A stretch of 64,000 nucleotides of DNA from Sternotherus odoratus (lineage: Eukaryota > Chordata > Testudines > Kinosternidae), in contig JAVMKO010000003.1 of NCBI GenBank assembly GCA_032164245.1, forward strand, positions 95,720,054 through 95,784,053, in the 5' to 3' direction. Below the pieces are notes generated by a model that had not been told where the DNA came from, made no database searches, and saw only the letters and a program-made list of their open reading frames with translations. Of this stretch, positions 23,336 through 36,203 are shown in pieces; position 1 is the stretch's first letter; each line of letters starts with the position of its first letter. The position numbers were made by a program, and so were the translations under genes.

Positions 23336-23869
23336 TCTATGCTCATGTGCACAGTCATAGGAATTTCTGTGGATTTTGTATTTGCCTAGACCTTCAAATA
23401 ATTTTTATGTTGTTTATTTCTTATATTTGTTAGCAGTAGCGTAAAAAGTGATCTATATTTGCAAATGATTTTGAACATCTTTCATATCATATCTGGTCTA
23501 TAATTCCTTTGACCTGGTACAGTATCAGTGGAAACCTTTGGTTCATGCTGCTCCCTTCCATTCACATTTTGTGTCCTTCAGTTATTTACATTAGATACAC
23601 AGTCAATGGGACCGCTAAGGATTTGATCAAAATAAGTTGTTTTATGTAAATGGTGCCACAGGAAATTACACAAAAGTGGTTGCTTCATATCTTTCTGATG
23701 CAAAGTTTATTTTTTATATAATATATATATTAGCTTGATGGGGCATTTAAGTCCTTGTTTATACCACTGATTTTAGTGGAATTACTCCAACTTGTACACT
23801 GGTGTCATTTTCTCTACTTCCATAAGATGAATTCAAAGTATGTTACAAACATTAATTACTTAAGCCTCA

Positions 23870-24360
23870 CAATGCCTTCATAAGGTGGGGAAGTAGGTAA
23901 TATTGAACTGGCTTTTACAAATAGGTAAATTGAAGTACTTGGAGGTGAAAGTCTAAATTTCAGAAGTATCCACTAATTCTGGGGTCCTCACTTTTTAGGT
24001 GCTTTACTTTGAGAGGTGCTGAGCATCGAGTATTTCAGTAGAAGTCAGTAGGTATTGTGGATGTGCAGCACCTCTGAAAATCGCACCATAGGTGTTTTGG
24101 ATTAAACACACAAAAACTGACACATCCAAAATTAACAGACACTTTTTTGAAAACATGGCCTAAGGGATAGATTTTTAAAGCTATTTATGCTCTTAATGAA
24201 ATCAGTGGAAGTTAGCTAGGCATCTAAATACCTTAAATAATCTATTTCTTGTTGACGTGTTCAAGGTCACAACATGAATTAATGCCAGAGCTGGGAATAG
24301 AATCTAAAAGTCCTAATTGTTCCCTGTCCTAAACACTAGATTTCACTCCTTCCCTTACTA
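23870..24360 (+). repeat. Degraded MIR/L2-like words with an intervening segment
   Basis: The 23880-23945 piece (AGGTGGGGAAGTAGGTAATAT, in short words, with AAATAGGTAAATTGAAG) and the 24258-24350 piece (CAAGGTCACAACATG, CCAGAGCTGGGAATAGAATC) resemble consecutive parts of a MIR- or L2-type repeat. Between them lies a segment with GGTGCTGAGCATC and GCAGCACCTCTGAAAATC words, another old interspersed family. Divergence is high and the borders are approximate. Confidence 0.45.
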
Positions 24361-27300
24361 TAGTAGCCTGATCATTTTATTTGTTTGTTTTACAATACAA
24401 AAGTATATTTTGCAATTAGGGTGAAATATGACTTTTTTATGTCCAAACAAATGAAAAGTTATTTCCTGTATCTGAAAAAAAGCCCAAAAAACTCATCTTC
24501 TCTGATTTAAGTAAATTATTTTTATATGCTCATTTGGATTCAAAAATTGCATGCCAAGTTTCAGTCTTATGTATATTAAAATGGGAACTTCTCAGAACCA
24601 CTGAATTTAATGGAAACAATAAATGACCACATACTCCTACTTTAGCATATGCTATCATAATGGAGATACTTAAAGAAGCCTTATTTATTAGGGCAAATGA
24701 ATATGGGTCAGAATTAATGTATAAAAAATCTTTAATTGTTTTCCACTTATAATTTTCACAGCAGTGTATATTTAAATATTCATGATAATGCTGATGATAT
24801 GCTAAAGGTCTTGAAATAGATCTGGAGTCTCAGAATCAACACAGGTTATTTAACCCTTTTCATCTAATGCACCATCAGGGACTTGCTCAGTGAAATCCCA
24901 GAGCACTGGAATAATTAGAAGATCGTAATGAGGATTTAATTAGTCCTTGAGATATACTGAAATAGGACCACTGAGAACTTTTCTGTTTGGACATGGATTG
25001 CAAGCAGAATTGATGCCAATGCAGTTGCTGTGATGTGCTGGAAAATGTATTCTGTTGCTGGAGGCAGTTTCATGGCACCATTCTGTGCCTGTCAGATCTG
25101 CATGGAAGATGCCCAGAGTGAGAGCTTCTGAAATTGTTGAACAGTAACTATCCTCTTCTCTCCTTCTCCTCCCAATATCTTCTTGTCATCCTTCCCACTT
25201 CTAGCTTTATTTCTTTTCATTGTTTACCTGCTCCAGCTTGTGGTCGGTGGGGGATGCTATTACAGTATATTTTTCTTAAAATCATATCACAAAGGGGGAA
25301 ACTGGGTAACAAATAGGATCCAGGTGTTTCACTGAGCAAAATCTGGATCTGTTTGACACAGCTGTGTGTAAGCATTATCTCCAAATCTAGTCCTTATTTA
25401 GTATTAGATCTTCACAGAAGTGATATTTATCAGTAGCTGCAATGTAGTAAATTTAAATGGCTTTTTGGCAGCGGAGATGCTATCCAGAAAGAGGTAGTAA
25501 CATATGGGATGTGATCAGACATTTTAATGTTTTCTTTGTGCTTCCCTACAAAAAACTAAACACCAAACTGAATTTCTGTAATTATAAACTGCAAATTTAC
25601 TCATTAGATTTCATGAAGTTTTTGTTATCCCCTTTCAAGTTATTTTCTTTCCTCAGATATACACTGTCACTACACAAGCATCACCATTATTTAATTTCTT
25701 ATAATAAAATATAAACATTTTTACTTGTTCAGATGGCATAGATTCCAGTTTGGGAATTTGTCCCTAAATTTCCCCCACAAATCCTGATATGGTTTAATAC
25801 TGACATTTGATGATAGAGACTTTTCTCTGAAATCTATTCCTCATCTAAAAAGAAAGAAAGAAAGAAACAAGAAGAAAAAATAGATCAAAGAACTCTGATT
25901 GCAACAAAAAAGATATGGTAGTTTGCTTTTAGATCTTAAAAAGCTCCCTCCCTCCCCCCTACATTTTTTGCTCTCATTTGGGGATTTGAGATCTACTCAG
26001 AGCATAGAGGACCCAGAGAACGAAATGATTCCTGTCGTTAAAATTCTTCTGCTTGCCATGTTAACGATGACACCACTTAAGGTTAAATCAGACTTGGTAA
26101 TAAGTTTACTTGATGTAAGATGAAGTGTTTCAGGCTCTTAAAAGGGAAGGCGATCAAGCTGTGCACTAGAGTGCAAAGCCACAGGTATGTTTGGGTGCCT
26201 TCTGCTTTCACCGCTTTCTCCAAGTAGGTGGTGAGTTCAGCAGAGCTAGCTCAAGCTGACATGTATGAACAGCATACCAACGTGGAAAAAATCTTCATGC
26301 CCAGCAACCTCCTACTAGGTGAATTTTGTTCTGGACAACCAGAGAAGTGTTCTATGTAAGACACAGAGCAGATTTTAGCTGAAGCCATTACAGATTTTAG
26401 AAGCAGTTATTTGTTATAAGATGCCCCATAAAAATAGTTTTTCTCAACTTGAATGGCGTTATTGAACAGTCTCAGTACTCTTCCTCCTCCCCCTTCTTCC
26501 AGAGCGGAGACACAAGCACATATAAAAGTGATCAAATAGTTTACAGAATTGTGTTGGGGAAGCTTGTACTGCACTAGGTTACTTTGAGGACCAAATTCAG
26601 CCCGGGTGTAACTCTTTGACGTGAACATGGGTTTTGCCGGCTTGCACGAGGGAAGAATTTGGCTCTCTGCGTGACTCTGGGCAGCACTGTTCATCTCTCA
26701 CTTTTGCAAGCACTCATTTCACACACAACATTTAAGGGGAGAAAGGTCATCATCAGTATGTCTGGTTGTTTTACCATTGCATTTATTTTCTGGAATGATG
26801 GACGTCATATGAATAATCAGGGGAGCTGGGTTGCAAAGTCTCTGCTTTGTCCTCTGCTTTGGGCCATTACGGTCTGAATGGCCTTTGGCCTATTGCATAG
26901 CAAATGTGGAAGGGAGACTGTTGCTTTACTTGTTTTACAATATTTAAAGTGATCCACGATGCCAGACCAAGTTAATTCTTAAAGTATCCAAATGCCAGTT
27001 TCAGCAATTGATGGACGTGGGCTTCAGATTGGATTTAGATATCAGACATATTCTCTTTACCAGCCAGCTTCAGCTTTGGCGTGAACTGATCCGTTGTGGC
27101 ATGATGCTAAATATACAGTATTGCCTTTTTGCAAGAAGAATTGAAAGGGGTTGGGGTATGTTTTAGGAGAGATAATAAGCCACTTCCATAAACTGCGCAA
27201 CCACAGAAGTGGGGTTCAGAGTAAATAATGAGACCAGTACAATCAAAACCTGGAACCAAATCTCCTGATAAATTTTGTACACTGCCAGCTGGTCATTGCT

Positions 27301-28191
27301 CTTTTCTTGCTGGTGTTAAATATAGTTATACTTGAGAATGAGTCTTTATTTCATCTTTTAAATTAAATTGGGAATTCTTTTTTTGAGGTTAGGGAAGGGG
27401 AATTGAATTAGTCTAAGAGAGTTTATACAGTTGCTAACACCGAGACTTCTCTACAGAAAAGTTTCCACTGACTTCATTAGACAGCCTCTGAATTCTCTCC
27501 CTCTGGGGTCTGGGAGTGAAATAAGCCACAACCAGTCATTGATGAAGAACTTGACAAAGTGACAGTCGTTGTTCCTGTCACCAGGCTTACTACAGTTCCT
27601 GAGTCTGATCGCTATCCTTGGGACAGCTTCCTATCATGGCCTGTAATATCTGAGCTGCCTCTGGTCTGCCTGTTGAGCAGCATTATAATTTCAAAGAGAT
27701 TTGGTATTTACATTACCTTAATTAACCTTTATACCAGGCCTCTCTAAAAATAATGAACGGCTAATCTAATCTCCCTTATTTCTTTTTAAGTCAATATATA
27801 AATTATCTGAGAGCCAAATAATATATTTAACAATCGCTTATATTTATTTAGGTCTTTTCAGTCTAAAGGATCCCAAATGGCTTTGCAAATTACAATATAC
27901 ACATTTATCACTGAGGAGCTGCTGCCAGAAATGGGGAAGGCAAGAATCAACAGACCACAGCACGTGGTACAACAGTGTGAGAACAGGGATGTTTTGGGGC
28001 CGAAGACAATAGGCTAATTTTTCATTTTTGAAAAATGTCACATAACGTTTTATATCCGTATAAGACAGGACACACTGCATATATTTATGGCCTTGTCCTC
28101 AAAACCCTGCATACTTCATGTAATTCAGTATATTTACCTCATAAGAAGGAAGCACTGAGCAATCCAGTGGAGATTTGAACCTAAGTCTCCA

Positions 28192-29582
28192 GGACTCAAG
28201 GAAGAAGGAAGATCTGGGGAACTACAGGCCAGTCAGCCTTGTCCGTGTCCCTGGAAAAATCATGGAGCAGGTCCTCAAGGAATCAATTCTGAAGCACTTT
28301 AAGGAGAGGAAGGTGATCAGGAACAGTCAAGCATGGATTCACCAAGGGCAAGTCATGCCTGACTAACCTAATTGCCTTCTATGATGAGATAACTGGCTCT
28401 GTGGATGAGGGGAAAGCAGTGGATGTGTTGTTCCTTGATTTTAGCAAAGCTTTTGATATGGTCTCCCACAATATTCTTGCCAGCAAGTTAAAGAAGTATG
28501 GGGTGGATGAATGGACCATAAGGTGGATAGAAAGCTGGCTGGATCGTCGGGCTCAACGGGTAGTGATCAGTAGCTCCATGTCTAGTTGACAGCTGGTATC
28601 GAGCGGAGTGCCCCAAGGGTCAGTCCTGGGGCCGGTTTTATTCAATATCTTTATCAATGATCTGGAGGTTGGTGTGGACTGCACCCTCAGCAAGTTTGCA
28701 GATGACACTAAACTGGGAGGAGTGGTAGATACACTGGAGTATTGGGATAGGATACAGAGGGACCTAGACAAATTAGAGGACTGGGCCAAAAAAAATTTGA
28801 TGAGGTTTAACAAGGAGAAGTGCAGAGTCCTGCACTTAGGATGGAAGAATCCCATGCACTGCTACAGACTAGGGACCGAATGGCTAGGCAGCAGTTTTGC
28901 AGAAAAGGACCTAGGGGTCACAGTGGATGAGAAGCTGGATATGAGTCAACAGTGTGCCCTTGTTGCCAAGAACGCTAATGACATTTTGGATTGTATAAGT
29001 AGGGGCATTTCCAGCAGATCGAGGGACATGATCATTCTCCCCCATTAGACATTAGTGAGATCTCATTGGGAGTACTGTGTCAAGTTTTGGGCCCCACGCT
29101 ATAAGAAGGATGTGGATAAATTGGAAAGAGTCCAGCGGAGGGCAACAAAAATTATTAGGGGACTGAAGCACATGTTACGAGGAGAGGTTGAGGGAACTGG
29201 GATTGTTTAGTCTGCAGAAGAGAAGACTGAGGGGTAATTTGATAGCAGCTTTCAGCTACCTGAAAGGGGGTTCCAAAGAGGATGGATCTGGACTGTTCTG
29301 AGTGGTAGCAGATGACAGAACAAGGAGCAATGGTCTCAAATTGCAGAGGGGGAGGTTTAGATTGGATATTAGGAAAAACTTTTTCACCAGGAGGGTGGTG
29401 AAACACTGGAATGGGTTACCTAGGGAGGTGGTGGAATTTCCTTTCTTAGAGGTTTTTAAGGTCAGGCTTGACAAAGCCCTGGCTGGGATGATTTAATTGG
29501 GGTTAGTCCTGCTTTGAGCAGGGGGTTGAACTAGATGACCTCTTGAGATCCCTTCCATCCCTGATGTTCTGTGATTCTATGA
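28192..29582 (+). mobile_element. CR1 LINE, 5'-truncated, with a broken reverse transcriptase
   Basis: Translated pieces show the CR1 reverse transcriptase: GNYRPVSL near the start, [20 protein letters not shown] (first catalytic Asp), [11 protein letters not shown] and the FADDTK active site at about 28695-28712. The C-terminal part of the ORF2 product, including [20 protein letters not shown], occurs at about 29356-29415. The frame is broken by an apparent extra A near 28330, a TGA at 28587, a TAG at 29046 and a further shift near 29170. The 3' end carries the typical GATGACCTC...GTGATTCTATGA terminus. The endonuclease domain and ORF1 are absent, so this is a dead insertion of roughly 1.4 kb. 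Confidence 0.95.
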
Positions 29583-31299
29583 CACTAATTTTTTCAGACC
29601 CAAAGGTCTGACCACAAAGCCTGCAGACCCTACAGATTAACACACTGGAAAATGCCCTTCCTTCCACTCTTCCATCTTTTATTTTATAAGTATGCACATT
29701 ATGGGGAAAACAGACAAATGTCAGTTGTATAAAGCAGACTTACTCCTTGGATTTTTCACGCTGATGCTCAGATTCATGTTTTGCAGGCCACGCTACCAAG
29801 TGAAATTATTGTAGATCTGTTTCCTAACTGCAGTTTTCTGTTGCCCCAACTTCTAAAGCACCATGGCAAAAAGCGTCATGTATCGTGTGTGCTGCGATAA
29901 TGCATTGTTTGCATGTGAGATAGTGTATTAAGAGCCACATGAACAGCAGCCTTTGCTTCTGTCGAGGACTCTCACAATCTGCCCTCCGTGCTGCCCTTAA
30001 ACTTTCCACCAGAGAGCTTAGGCAAGAGTTGCATAAGAAAAGATTGGATTTTTCTTCCCAAACTACCATCTGGGTAATCTGTCTGATCCTTCCCCTGAGT
30101 CCAGTTTATCAATGAGAGATTATATGAATTTCAAGGCTAGGCAGTAGCTGAGCAAGGCTGGGGGCGTGAAGAAATTTTAATCTTATTGTATGTCATACCT
30201 AGACAGGGTTTTGTAACATCAGAGAAAGAACTGGGAGAGAGTCAGCCAGTTAACCTAATAGCACAGTTGGTCAAACACTAGGGGGTCTGGGTTAAAGTCT
30301 TAACTAGGTCATTAGTTTCCATCTACCCCAAAGCTATTGGCATCGTCAAGAGAAACTGGCTGAAAAATAAACAATGGTGATATTAAAGCGTAATAGGAAA
30401 ATATTTTAATAAATAAATAAATGCAACAAATCCAATATCCCCACCTCCCCGCAACTAGAAACTTGGCCTCTTTGTGAAGAGGAGCAGTAACTCTCGCGGT
30501 CTTTGCGGTAGGAGATGATTTTGCTAAGGTGATGCTTCTTGTGACTATTATTTCACACATGCAAAGAAACATCTTTTGTTGAACTGGTGCAAAGAAACAA
30601 GGAATCAATCTGAAAATAATAGCAGATGCCAAGATGAAAATAAATTGTCAAGGTGCCAAAGAGAAAACATGTTGTGTGTTGCTGCGGCCCAAAGAACCTT
30701 GAATGTTTTTAGTGGCGTCCTGATGCACTTGTAGAAGAAGCTGACATTTATGCTAGCTAATGAAACAACTGAAAGTAGAAATTTGATTTCTGCATAGCTG
30801 GGTGGCAGAAATAAAACATTTTTTTCCAAAAAGCTTTAGAATTTATTGTAGAATGAACTACTATTAGTCAGAGCTTACATCAACCCTGTCCGTCCCCCCC
30901 GCCCCCCCGAATTGTGAGCTCCTTCAGCATTTTTTAGAATACAGGAATTGATAGTTCATGAATTGCGAAAAGATGTCTTTTTAGAGCCATTAACTGAGTA
31001 CCCTGGCTTCACCATTGCTCTTTTGATTCTGTTTCTAAGTGATTTTAAAATGTTGCTACCCTTCAATTGACAGGAGGGTACCACTTCTCAAATGTTTGTA
31101 TGTAGTGTTCTATCAATTGTTTATTCAATCAGATGCAAAAAAGGATTTGGGGCCTCCTCTCTCCCTTAGGAAAGCAGCTCTTTTTAACCCCATTCAACAT
31201 ACCCCTGCCCCCTACTTTTAACTTTAATAAAAACCTCTGCTCCTGGGCAAGTAAGAAAAATAAAGTCACGTGCAAAATGTGATCCTATGATCTTTTACA

Positions 31300-31570
31300 T
31301 GGCTCAGACTGTCATCCTGGGGCAGGAAAGGAGCTCCAGCTCCAGCCTGACTGCCTCCCAGCTCCTCTCTCTTAGCAGGGCTTCTGCCCAGGCTCCCAGA
31401 TCCCTGCTAGGAGCCTGGCAGGTGCCCAGGCGCCACACACAGAGCTCTCCATTGGGCAGCTGCCATGTTCTTGGTGTGAAGCAGGGAGCCAAGAGCCCAG
31501 GGTGATGGGTAGCTGGGCTTCCAGTGGAGAGCTACACAGACCTAAGAGCCCAGGCTCTGAGCCCCCCACA
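31300..31570. repeat. GC-rich block with CCCAGGCTCC / GAGCCCAGG words, probable repeat fragment
   Basis: The GC content rises abruptly between AT-rich flanks. Related words (GGCTCCCAGATCCCTGC, AGAGCCCAGGGTG, AGAGCCCAGGCTCTGAGCC) recur on both strands, including a short palindrome near 31545-31563. The three overlapping open frames on both strands are artefacts of composition. A neighbouring MITE fragment follows at 31580. Confidence 0.4.
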
Positions 31571-31579
31571 ACACCCCTC

Positions 31580-31710
31580 TGAGGTCAATGGAAGCACTCA
31601 TTAGGACGTGCACTACTAGCAGAAAACCACCACAGTAATTGCTGAAATGGCTGTAAGCTGACCTAGGTTAGGTCGACTTAGGTTTATGGTGTAGACATTT
31701 CCTGAGTGTC
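31580..31710. repeat. MITE fragment with a gtgtagaca-type terminus
   Basis: The segment ends GTCGACTTAGGTTTATGGTGTAGACATTT, seen here as the words GGTCGACTTAGG and GGTGTAGACA. These resemble one end of turtle Harbinger-type elements. A related opposite end (GGCCTGGTCCACATTT) with GTTAGGTC words lies at 31912. The two pieces may be halves of disrupted relatives. Confidence 0.4.
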
Positions 31711-31904
31711 ACATCCTGGAAGGAGGCTCTCCAGAGTCCAAACCAGAAATATGAAACATTGAAAGAATCCCTCTCCGATTTTAAAGGAGAACCCAGTACA
31801 TACTAGGACTGCAGTCTGGAAATTGATTAGTGCTTGATAGATGTTCCTGGAATGTAGCCATATTCAGTAAATAGATAGTGATGGTGGGCATTGTACAAAT
31901 ATGT

Positions 31905-31990
31905 ATTAGGCCTGGTCCACATTTAAAAGTTAGGTCAGCATAGCTGTGGCTTTCAGGGGAAGTGAAAAGTTCACACCCTTGACCGCTATA
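31905..31990. repeat. MITE fragment with a GGCCTGGTCCACA-type terminus
   Basis: It begins GGCCTGGTCCACATTT and continues with AGTTAGGTCAGC, CAGGGGAAGTG and AGTTCACACCCTTG. That is the layout of a turtle MITE in which a gtgtgga/tccacac hairpin sits in the middle. The right half is lost or diverged. Confidence 0.4.
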
Positions 31991-33065
31991 GATATTCCGA
32001 CGTCACCAGACCTAATACAGCCACTTCATTTTACAAAAAAAGAGATCAATTTATGCCTAGCCAACTTAAAACTTCACAAGCATGCTTTATTTGAATGTAC
32101 AGATATATTTTATTTTAAGTTAATTGTATAGCTATTAATAGGCGGTCTGCTACAATTTCACTTGTTCCCTGCAAAGTGCAAAGACAACTTTAAGGCCTTT
32201 ATGGATTGTACACTTAATACAAATGTTATTTTTAAAAAAGAAATATGTAAATAAAAGAGTTCTATTCATCTTAAAAATACAGCAGCATACACTTGATTCA
32301 GCTCCTTTTTAAATAGCTCACCCTTACCAAATCTCACTTGCATTTTCCTGTGGCAAGTAGTTTCTTATTTTGATGACTAGTAAAATATAATTTGTTCCTC
32401 CATTACCATAAATAGATTTTTTTGGATGAGTACATTTCCATGATGATTTTTTAAGGCTAAACATACTGCTGGTTTACAGCAGTTTCCTAAAAAAAGAAGC
32501 AAACGTGTCACACAAACTGACACATCTGATGAAATTTAGTTATTTAACCACCCCATTCCCACTCAAATTTAATCCTAATGTAATCCTGCTTTTCTCCTTT
32601 TTTAAAAAAATCAAAAAACCTTTATCTTAAATCTAATTGTTAGAAAGAAAATGTATTTCTTTTTTGTTTTGGTTATAAAATGAAGCTGAACACTTATGGG
32701 ACAATGTGCAAGTAAGGAAAAATGAAGGTATGCCAGCTGTTCCCGGCCACTCTTGATAAGATTCCTGAAACTGATGCAGTTTGCTCTTTTTGGTGTGAAA
32801 ACTTTAATTTCTTGATCATGAATCAGTTTCCTGTCTAAGATATTTGGAAGCAAACTTGGACTTCTTCATGGAGCTGTGGGAGCATGGGCATGTCTCAGGT
32901 GAAATCCAGATCAGGAACCTTCTTCCAGTCCACATCAACAGTGGGACTGCAACACAACCTGTTTCTCTCCAGAAATAGCCTTTAGGGGCCAGGATATCCC
33001 ATTTCTAAGGGCATTGTTTTAACTGGTCTCAGACAGTTGGGAACAAATGATAATGTAGCACAGAT

Positions 33066-33190
33066 GCGACAAAGAATCTTTGTAGCACCTTATAGACTAA
33101 CAGATCATGATCCCTAAAATCGGTTTGTCTATAAGGTGCTACAAGACTCTTTGTCGCTTTTGCAGATCCAGACTAACACACTACCCCTCT
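33066..33190 (+). repeat. Inverted pair of a turtle-type SINE-like repeat (hairpin arms 33066-33102 and 33122-33156)
   Basis: The right unit reads GTCTATAAGGTGCTACAAGA, then CTCTTTGTCGC and CCAGACTAACACACTACC. The same family is at 59341-59465 (TAAGGTGCCACAGGACTCTT, CAGACTAACACGGCTACC). The left unit, GCGACAAAGA..CACCTTATAGACTAACA, is its reverse complement. The result is a hairpin with arms of about 36 nt and a spacer of about 19 nt. The exact family name is not known to me. Confidence 0.7.
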
Positions 33191-33194
33191 GATA

Positions 33195-33660
33195 CTAGTA
33201 GCACATATGCTCTCTCTGCATCTCCGGGCTCCATCACATCGTAACCGCCTCCGCTCTCCAATCTCAAAAGATCACCAGAAACACGAAACCATACAGGGAG
33301 AAATCTCACATCTTCTGAAACCCGGGGCAATAGAACCATTCCCTCAGCTCTAAAGCTGATGAGAATTACACTCCCTTTGCTTTGTGGTCAGGCAAAGATC
33401 TGGGAGCTCTTCAGTTCAACCATAACCTCTACAAGCTGAGCAACAGGTCATTTGGAATGGAGACTCTTCCTTCCATTATTGTTGCAGTCCCTTCAGGAGG
33501 CCTTCCAATGTTAGTGTATGTGGAAGAAATGTATCTGCACATACCCATCAGGCCCTGTCCACCTGTGGAAACCATCACTACCAATACAAATAATTGCCTT
33601 TTAATGTGTCCGCCATAGCCAGGATGGTCAAGAAGGTATTAGGAGTGATAATAGCCTGAG
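33195..33660 (+). mobile_element. DIRS-type reverse transcriptase fragment, degenerate
   Basis: Discontinuous frames resemble a DIRS-type reverse transcriptase. One reads like an EIxxLLKPGAIEPFPQ-type lead-in near 33300-33350. Then comes NLYKLSNRSFGMETLPSII, followed by VEEMYLHIPIRP where active copies have a DAYFHIPI-type motif (33520-33560). The catalytic Asp of that motif is lost here. A VLPFGLS-like trace follows, then a stop near 33660. It abuts the inverted SINE pair. It is too decayed to place in a lineage with certainty. Confidence 0.55.
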
Positions 33661-35123
33661 GAATCTTTTTAGCCAGTGCAACATTTGGAAAGTTAACCAT
33701 GTCATATAGATTAAAAAGCACATTGTGAATAGGAAGGTTGTGTACTTGATATGCTTACTGGATATAGAAGTGAGTTTACTATCTTTATAATAAAAGACTT
33801 ATAGTTCAGCTAGTACAGAATGTTTCATTGAAATGGATCCCAGGAGTGTGATATAGGTGGTGTCTGTTGGAAATATTAATATTTATTTCATGCCAACTAT
33901 TATGTTAGGATTTAAATTAGTTACAGTGATGCCTCTGGCCGCAGATTTTTTTGTAATAAGTTTTGCCTGTGTAGTAAAGTAAACTATTTTACAATGTAGG
34001 AGCCTGTCTCAAAACAGCTGAATACAAAACCCACATAAATTTTCCCTGTCTGGAAGTACGGAAGTTCCCGATCAGTATTACCCTGTCTTCAAGGCATCTC
34101 TTTTGACCTTAACTGCCGTGATTTTTCTTGCCACACTACAGTGCATACTGTTTTGTTTCCCTTGGGCTCACAGACTATTTAAAGGGATACTACCCAATTC
34201 CTCACACTACAGTAATAATGCATTAAATGTTTAATACTTCGTAACACTCAGTATCACTCAGTGGGGAAAATATGCTTACAGTTAGGACCACTTCTGCTTT
34301 TTTTGCCTCTTCTTTTCACCAAATTCCTTTTTCTGTTTCACTCCCACTGTCTTATCTTTGTGTCTCTCTTTCTTTCTTCCTTCTGCATTTCCTTCCCTGC
34401 AGCAACTTCCAGTTTCCCAATATCATCTATGGGCTTCATTTTTACCCTCCTCCATTCCACCACTAATACAAGCAATGGCATAATATTCTTATCTCTTTAA
34501 ATGTGACATTGAAGGTGTCATCAGGCTTTAGCGTTAACCCCCTCTCCCCAATTAGATTAACAGAGAGAAGGGACAACAGACACCTTTCAGGCCTTTTGTG
34601 TCTGATCTCTCCAGTCTCATAAGACAATACTGCATGAGTTTATACTCCGTTTGCATTGGGAAGGTTTTGTTTGCAATCACGAAGGACAGAAACTTACTTT
34701 GGTTTTTTCTCATGAGCACTTACATTCTGCAGAATCTGAACATGGCATGTGGACAGCATCAACACATGCGGCAGGCCGGATGGATCCAGCATTTTATATT
34801 GTGCTGTAGAATCTGAAAATGCTCTCTCTCCACTGCAGTAAAATTGCTAGTTTAAACTGTCTAATCCCACAGAGTATTGACTCAAAAGTGTCTGCAGTAC
34901 TTGAGAAAAAATAACAAAAGATCTTTTTTTATTTATTTGGATACCTTCATTGTCTGCTGCCTATCGTTTGTAATTGAACAGTAACTTTTATTCAAATACA
35001 GCTTCATGGCCTAACATGCTTTGGCCTCACTATATGTAATTCTATGTGTGCTTGAAGAGTAGTGAAAGAACACAGTTGTTCAAAACTTCCTCTGTAATGT
35101 TGACTTGAGGGTGCTTTTTTCAG

Positions 35124-35162
35124 GCAAATTCAAAGACCGATCTTAAAAAGCAAACAGGACAG
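35124..35162 (+). other. Candidate 39-nt microexon with consensus splice sites
   Basis: TGCTTTTTTCAG ends at 35123 and CAG/GTAAGA begins its donor at 35163, both close to consensus. The enclosed 39 nt are a multiple of three. Joined in phase 1 to the preceding ARID1B exon, the frame meets TAA after seven codons; only in phase 0 is it open throughout (ANSKTDLKKQTGQ). It could be a poison exon, a decoy site pair or a chance match. There is no transcript evidence. Confidence 0.3.
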
Positions 35163-36203
35163 GTAAGAAATTACCTTTCCTAAAGAAAACAGAGAATGAC
35201 TTGCTGTCTGCTCAGCACATCATCATCAGAGTTCAAAGCAAAACTGAAGACTAAGAGAAAAAAATCTGCAAAACTAGTAACTGTGTACAGACATTTGGTG
35301 GCTGCATTTTGTAAGATTTTTCTCTCTTTTATTTTTCCAATAATTAAAAATAAAAGTTCCATTGAGTCCCCTTTCTTCCCTCCCATTTTGTGGGGTTATT
35401 ACTATGACTTTATAGGACTCTTGATTTTTAATTAATTTTACTAGACCACTGATTGTAAGTTGAACTGTATATCAAAAATATGATTCCTTAATACTACTTT
35501 AATTTATGGAAGGAAAATATAAAAGTATGCAGTTCAGATGTGTTGATGACAATGTAGATGCCTCTAAGTTGGTGGGATAAGGATCTGGAGAATGGATGAA
35601 GACCTTTAGGTATGACTGCTTCATCCTGCTCCTCATTTCAGTGATGTTTGGAGCTCTTATAAGTAGCACAGATAATAGAAGTATTGATGGAAATGCCGCA
35701 CTACTGGACAAAAAGCACTATATTCTGGTACCAAGCAGTCAGATGCTAACTTCCTACATAATGATCCTCCCACCTCTCCTCCCCTGGTGAATTTAGTTAT
35801 TTTTATTACAGTGAACAGAATTGCTATTAATTCTATTTCTGGAGACTTTCAGTTTTTTAAATTGTCTTTCAATTTAATTAAAATAAAATAAGTAGGACTC
35901 CACTGCCCTTCTTTGGAAAATAAAAATTTGTGAACCCTATCTTCTGACTTTGAATTTTGAGTCAACGTCTTTGCTGACTACGATGGAGTTGTGCCAGCAG
36001 AGATTTTGACTCATTGTCTCTGATTCGGTTTGTTTTCTGATGTGAACAATGACAGATGTCTGTTGTCTGAGAATCTTTACTTCGAAAATGATTGAAAAAG
36101 TTTCTTCGTAAGGAAGGGATCCCTTAAAGAGAAAATATAAATATCTTCAGAAATATGAAAGTTCTGTATTTACATTTTTATTTTACTATTTATCTCTCTT
36201 TAG

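Larger units (their letters stand above)
20481..36203 (+). other. ARID1B: ARID1B intron of about 15.7 kb between exons at 20391-20480 and 36204-36383
   Basis: Contents listed separately: CR1 fragments (21886-22026 and 28192-29582), a dinucleotide repeat (23285-23335), MIR/L2-like words (23870-24360), a GC-rich block (31300-31570), MITE pieces (31580-31710 and 31905-31990), an inverted SINE pair (33066-33190), a DIRS-type RT fragment (33195-33660) and a 39-nt candidate microexon (35124-35162). Nothing is recognised in 20490-21880, 22030-23280, 24365-28190, 29590-31290, 32000-33060 or 33665-36190 beyond short A/T tracts. Confidence 0.85.

Noticed and set aside
23119..23433. 104-codon frame with a Val/Cys run
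   Set aside because: The run is a translated TG microsatellite.
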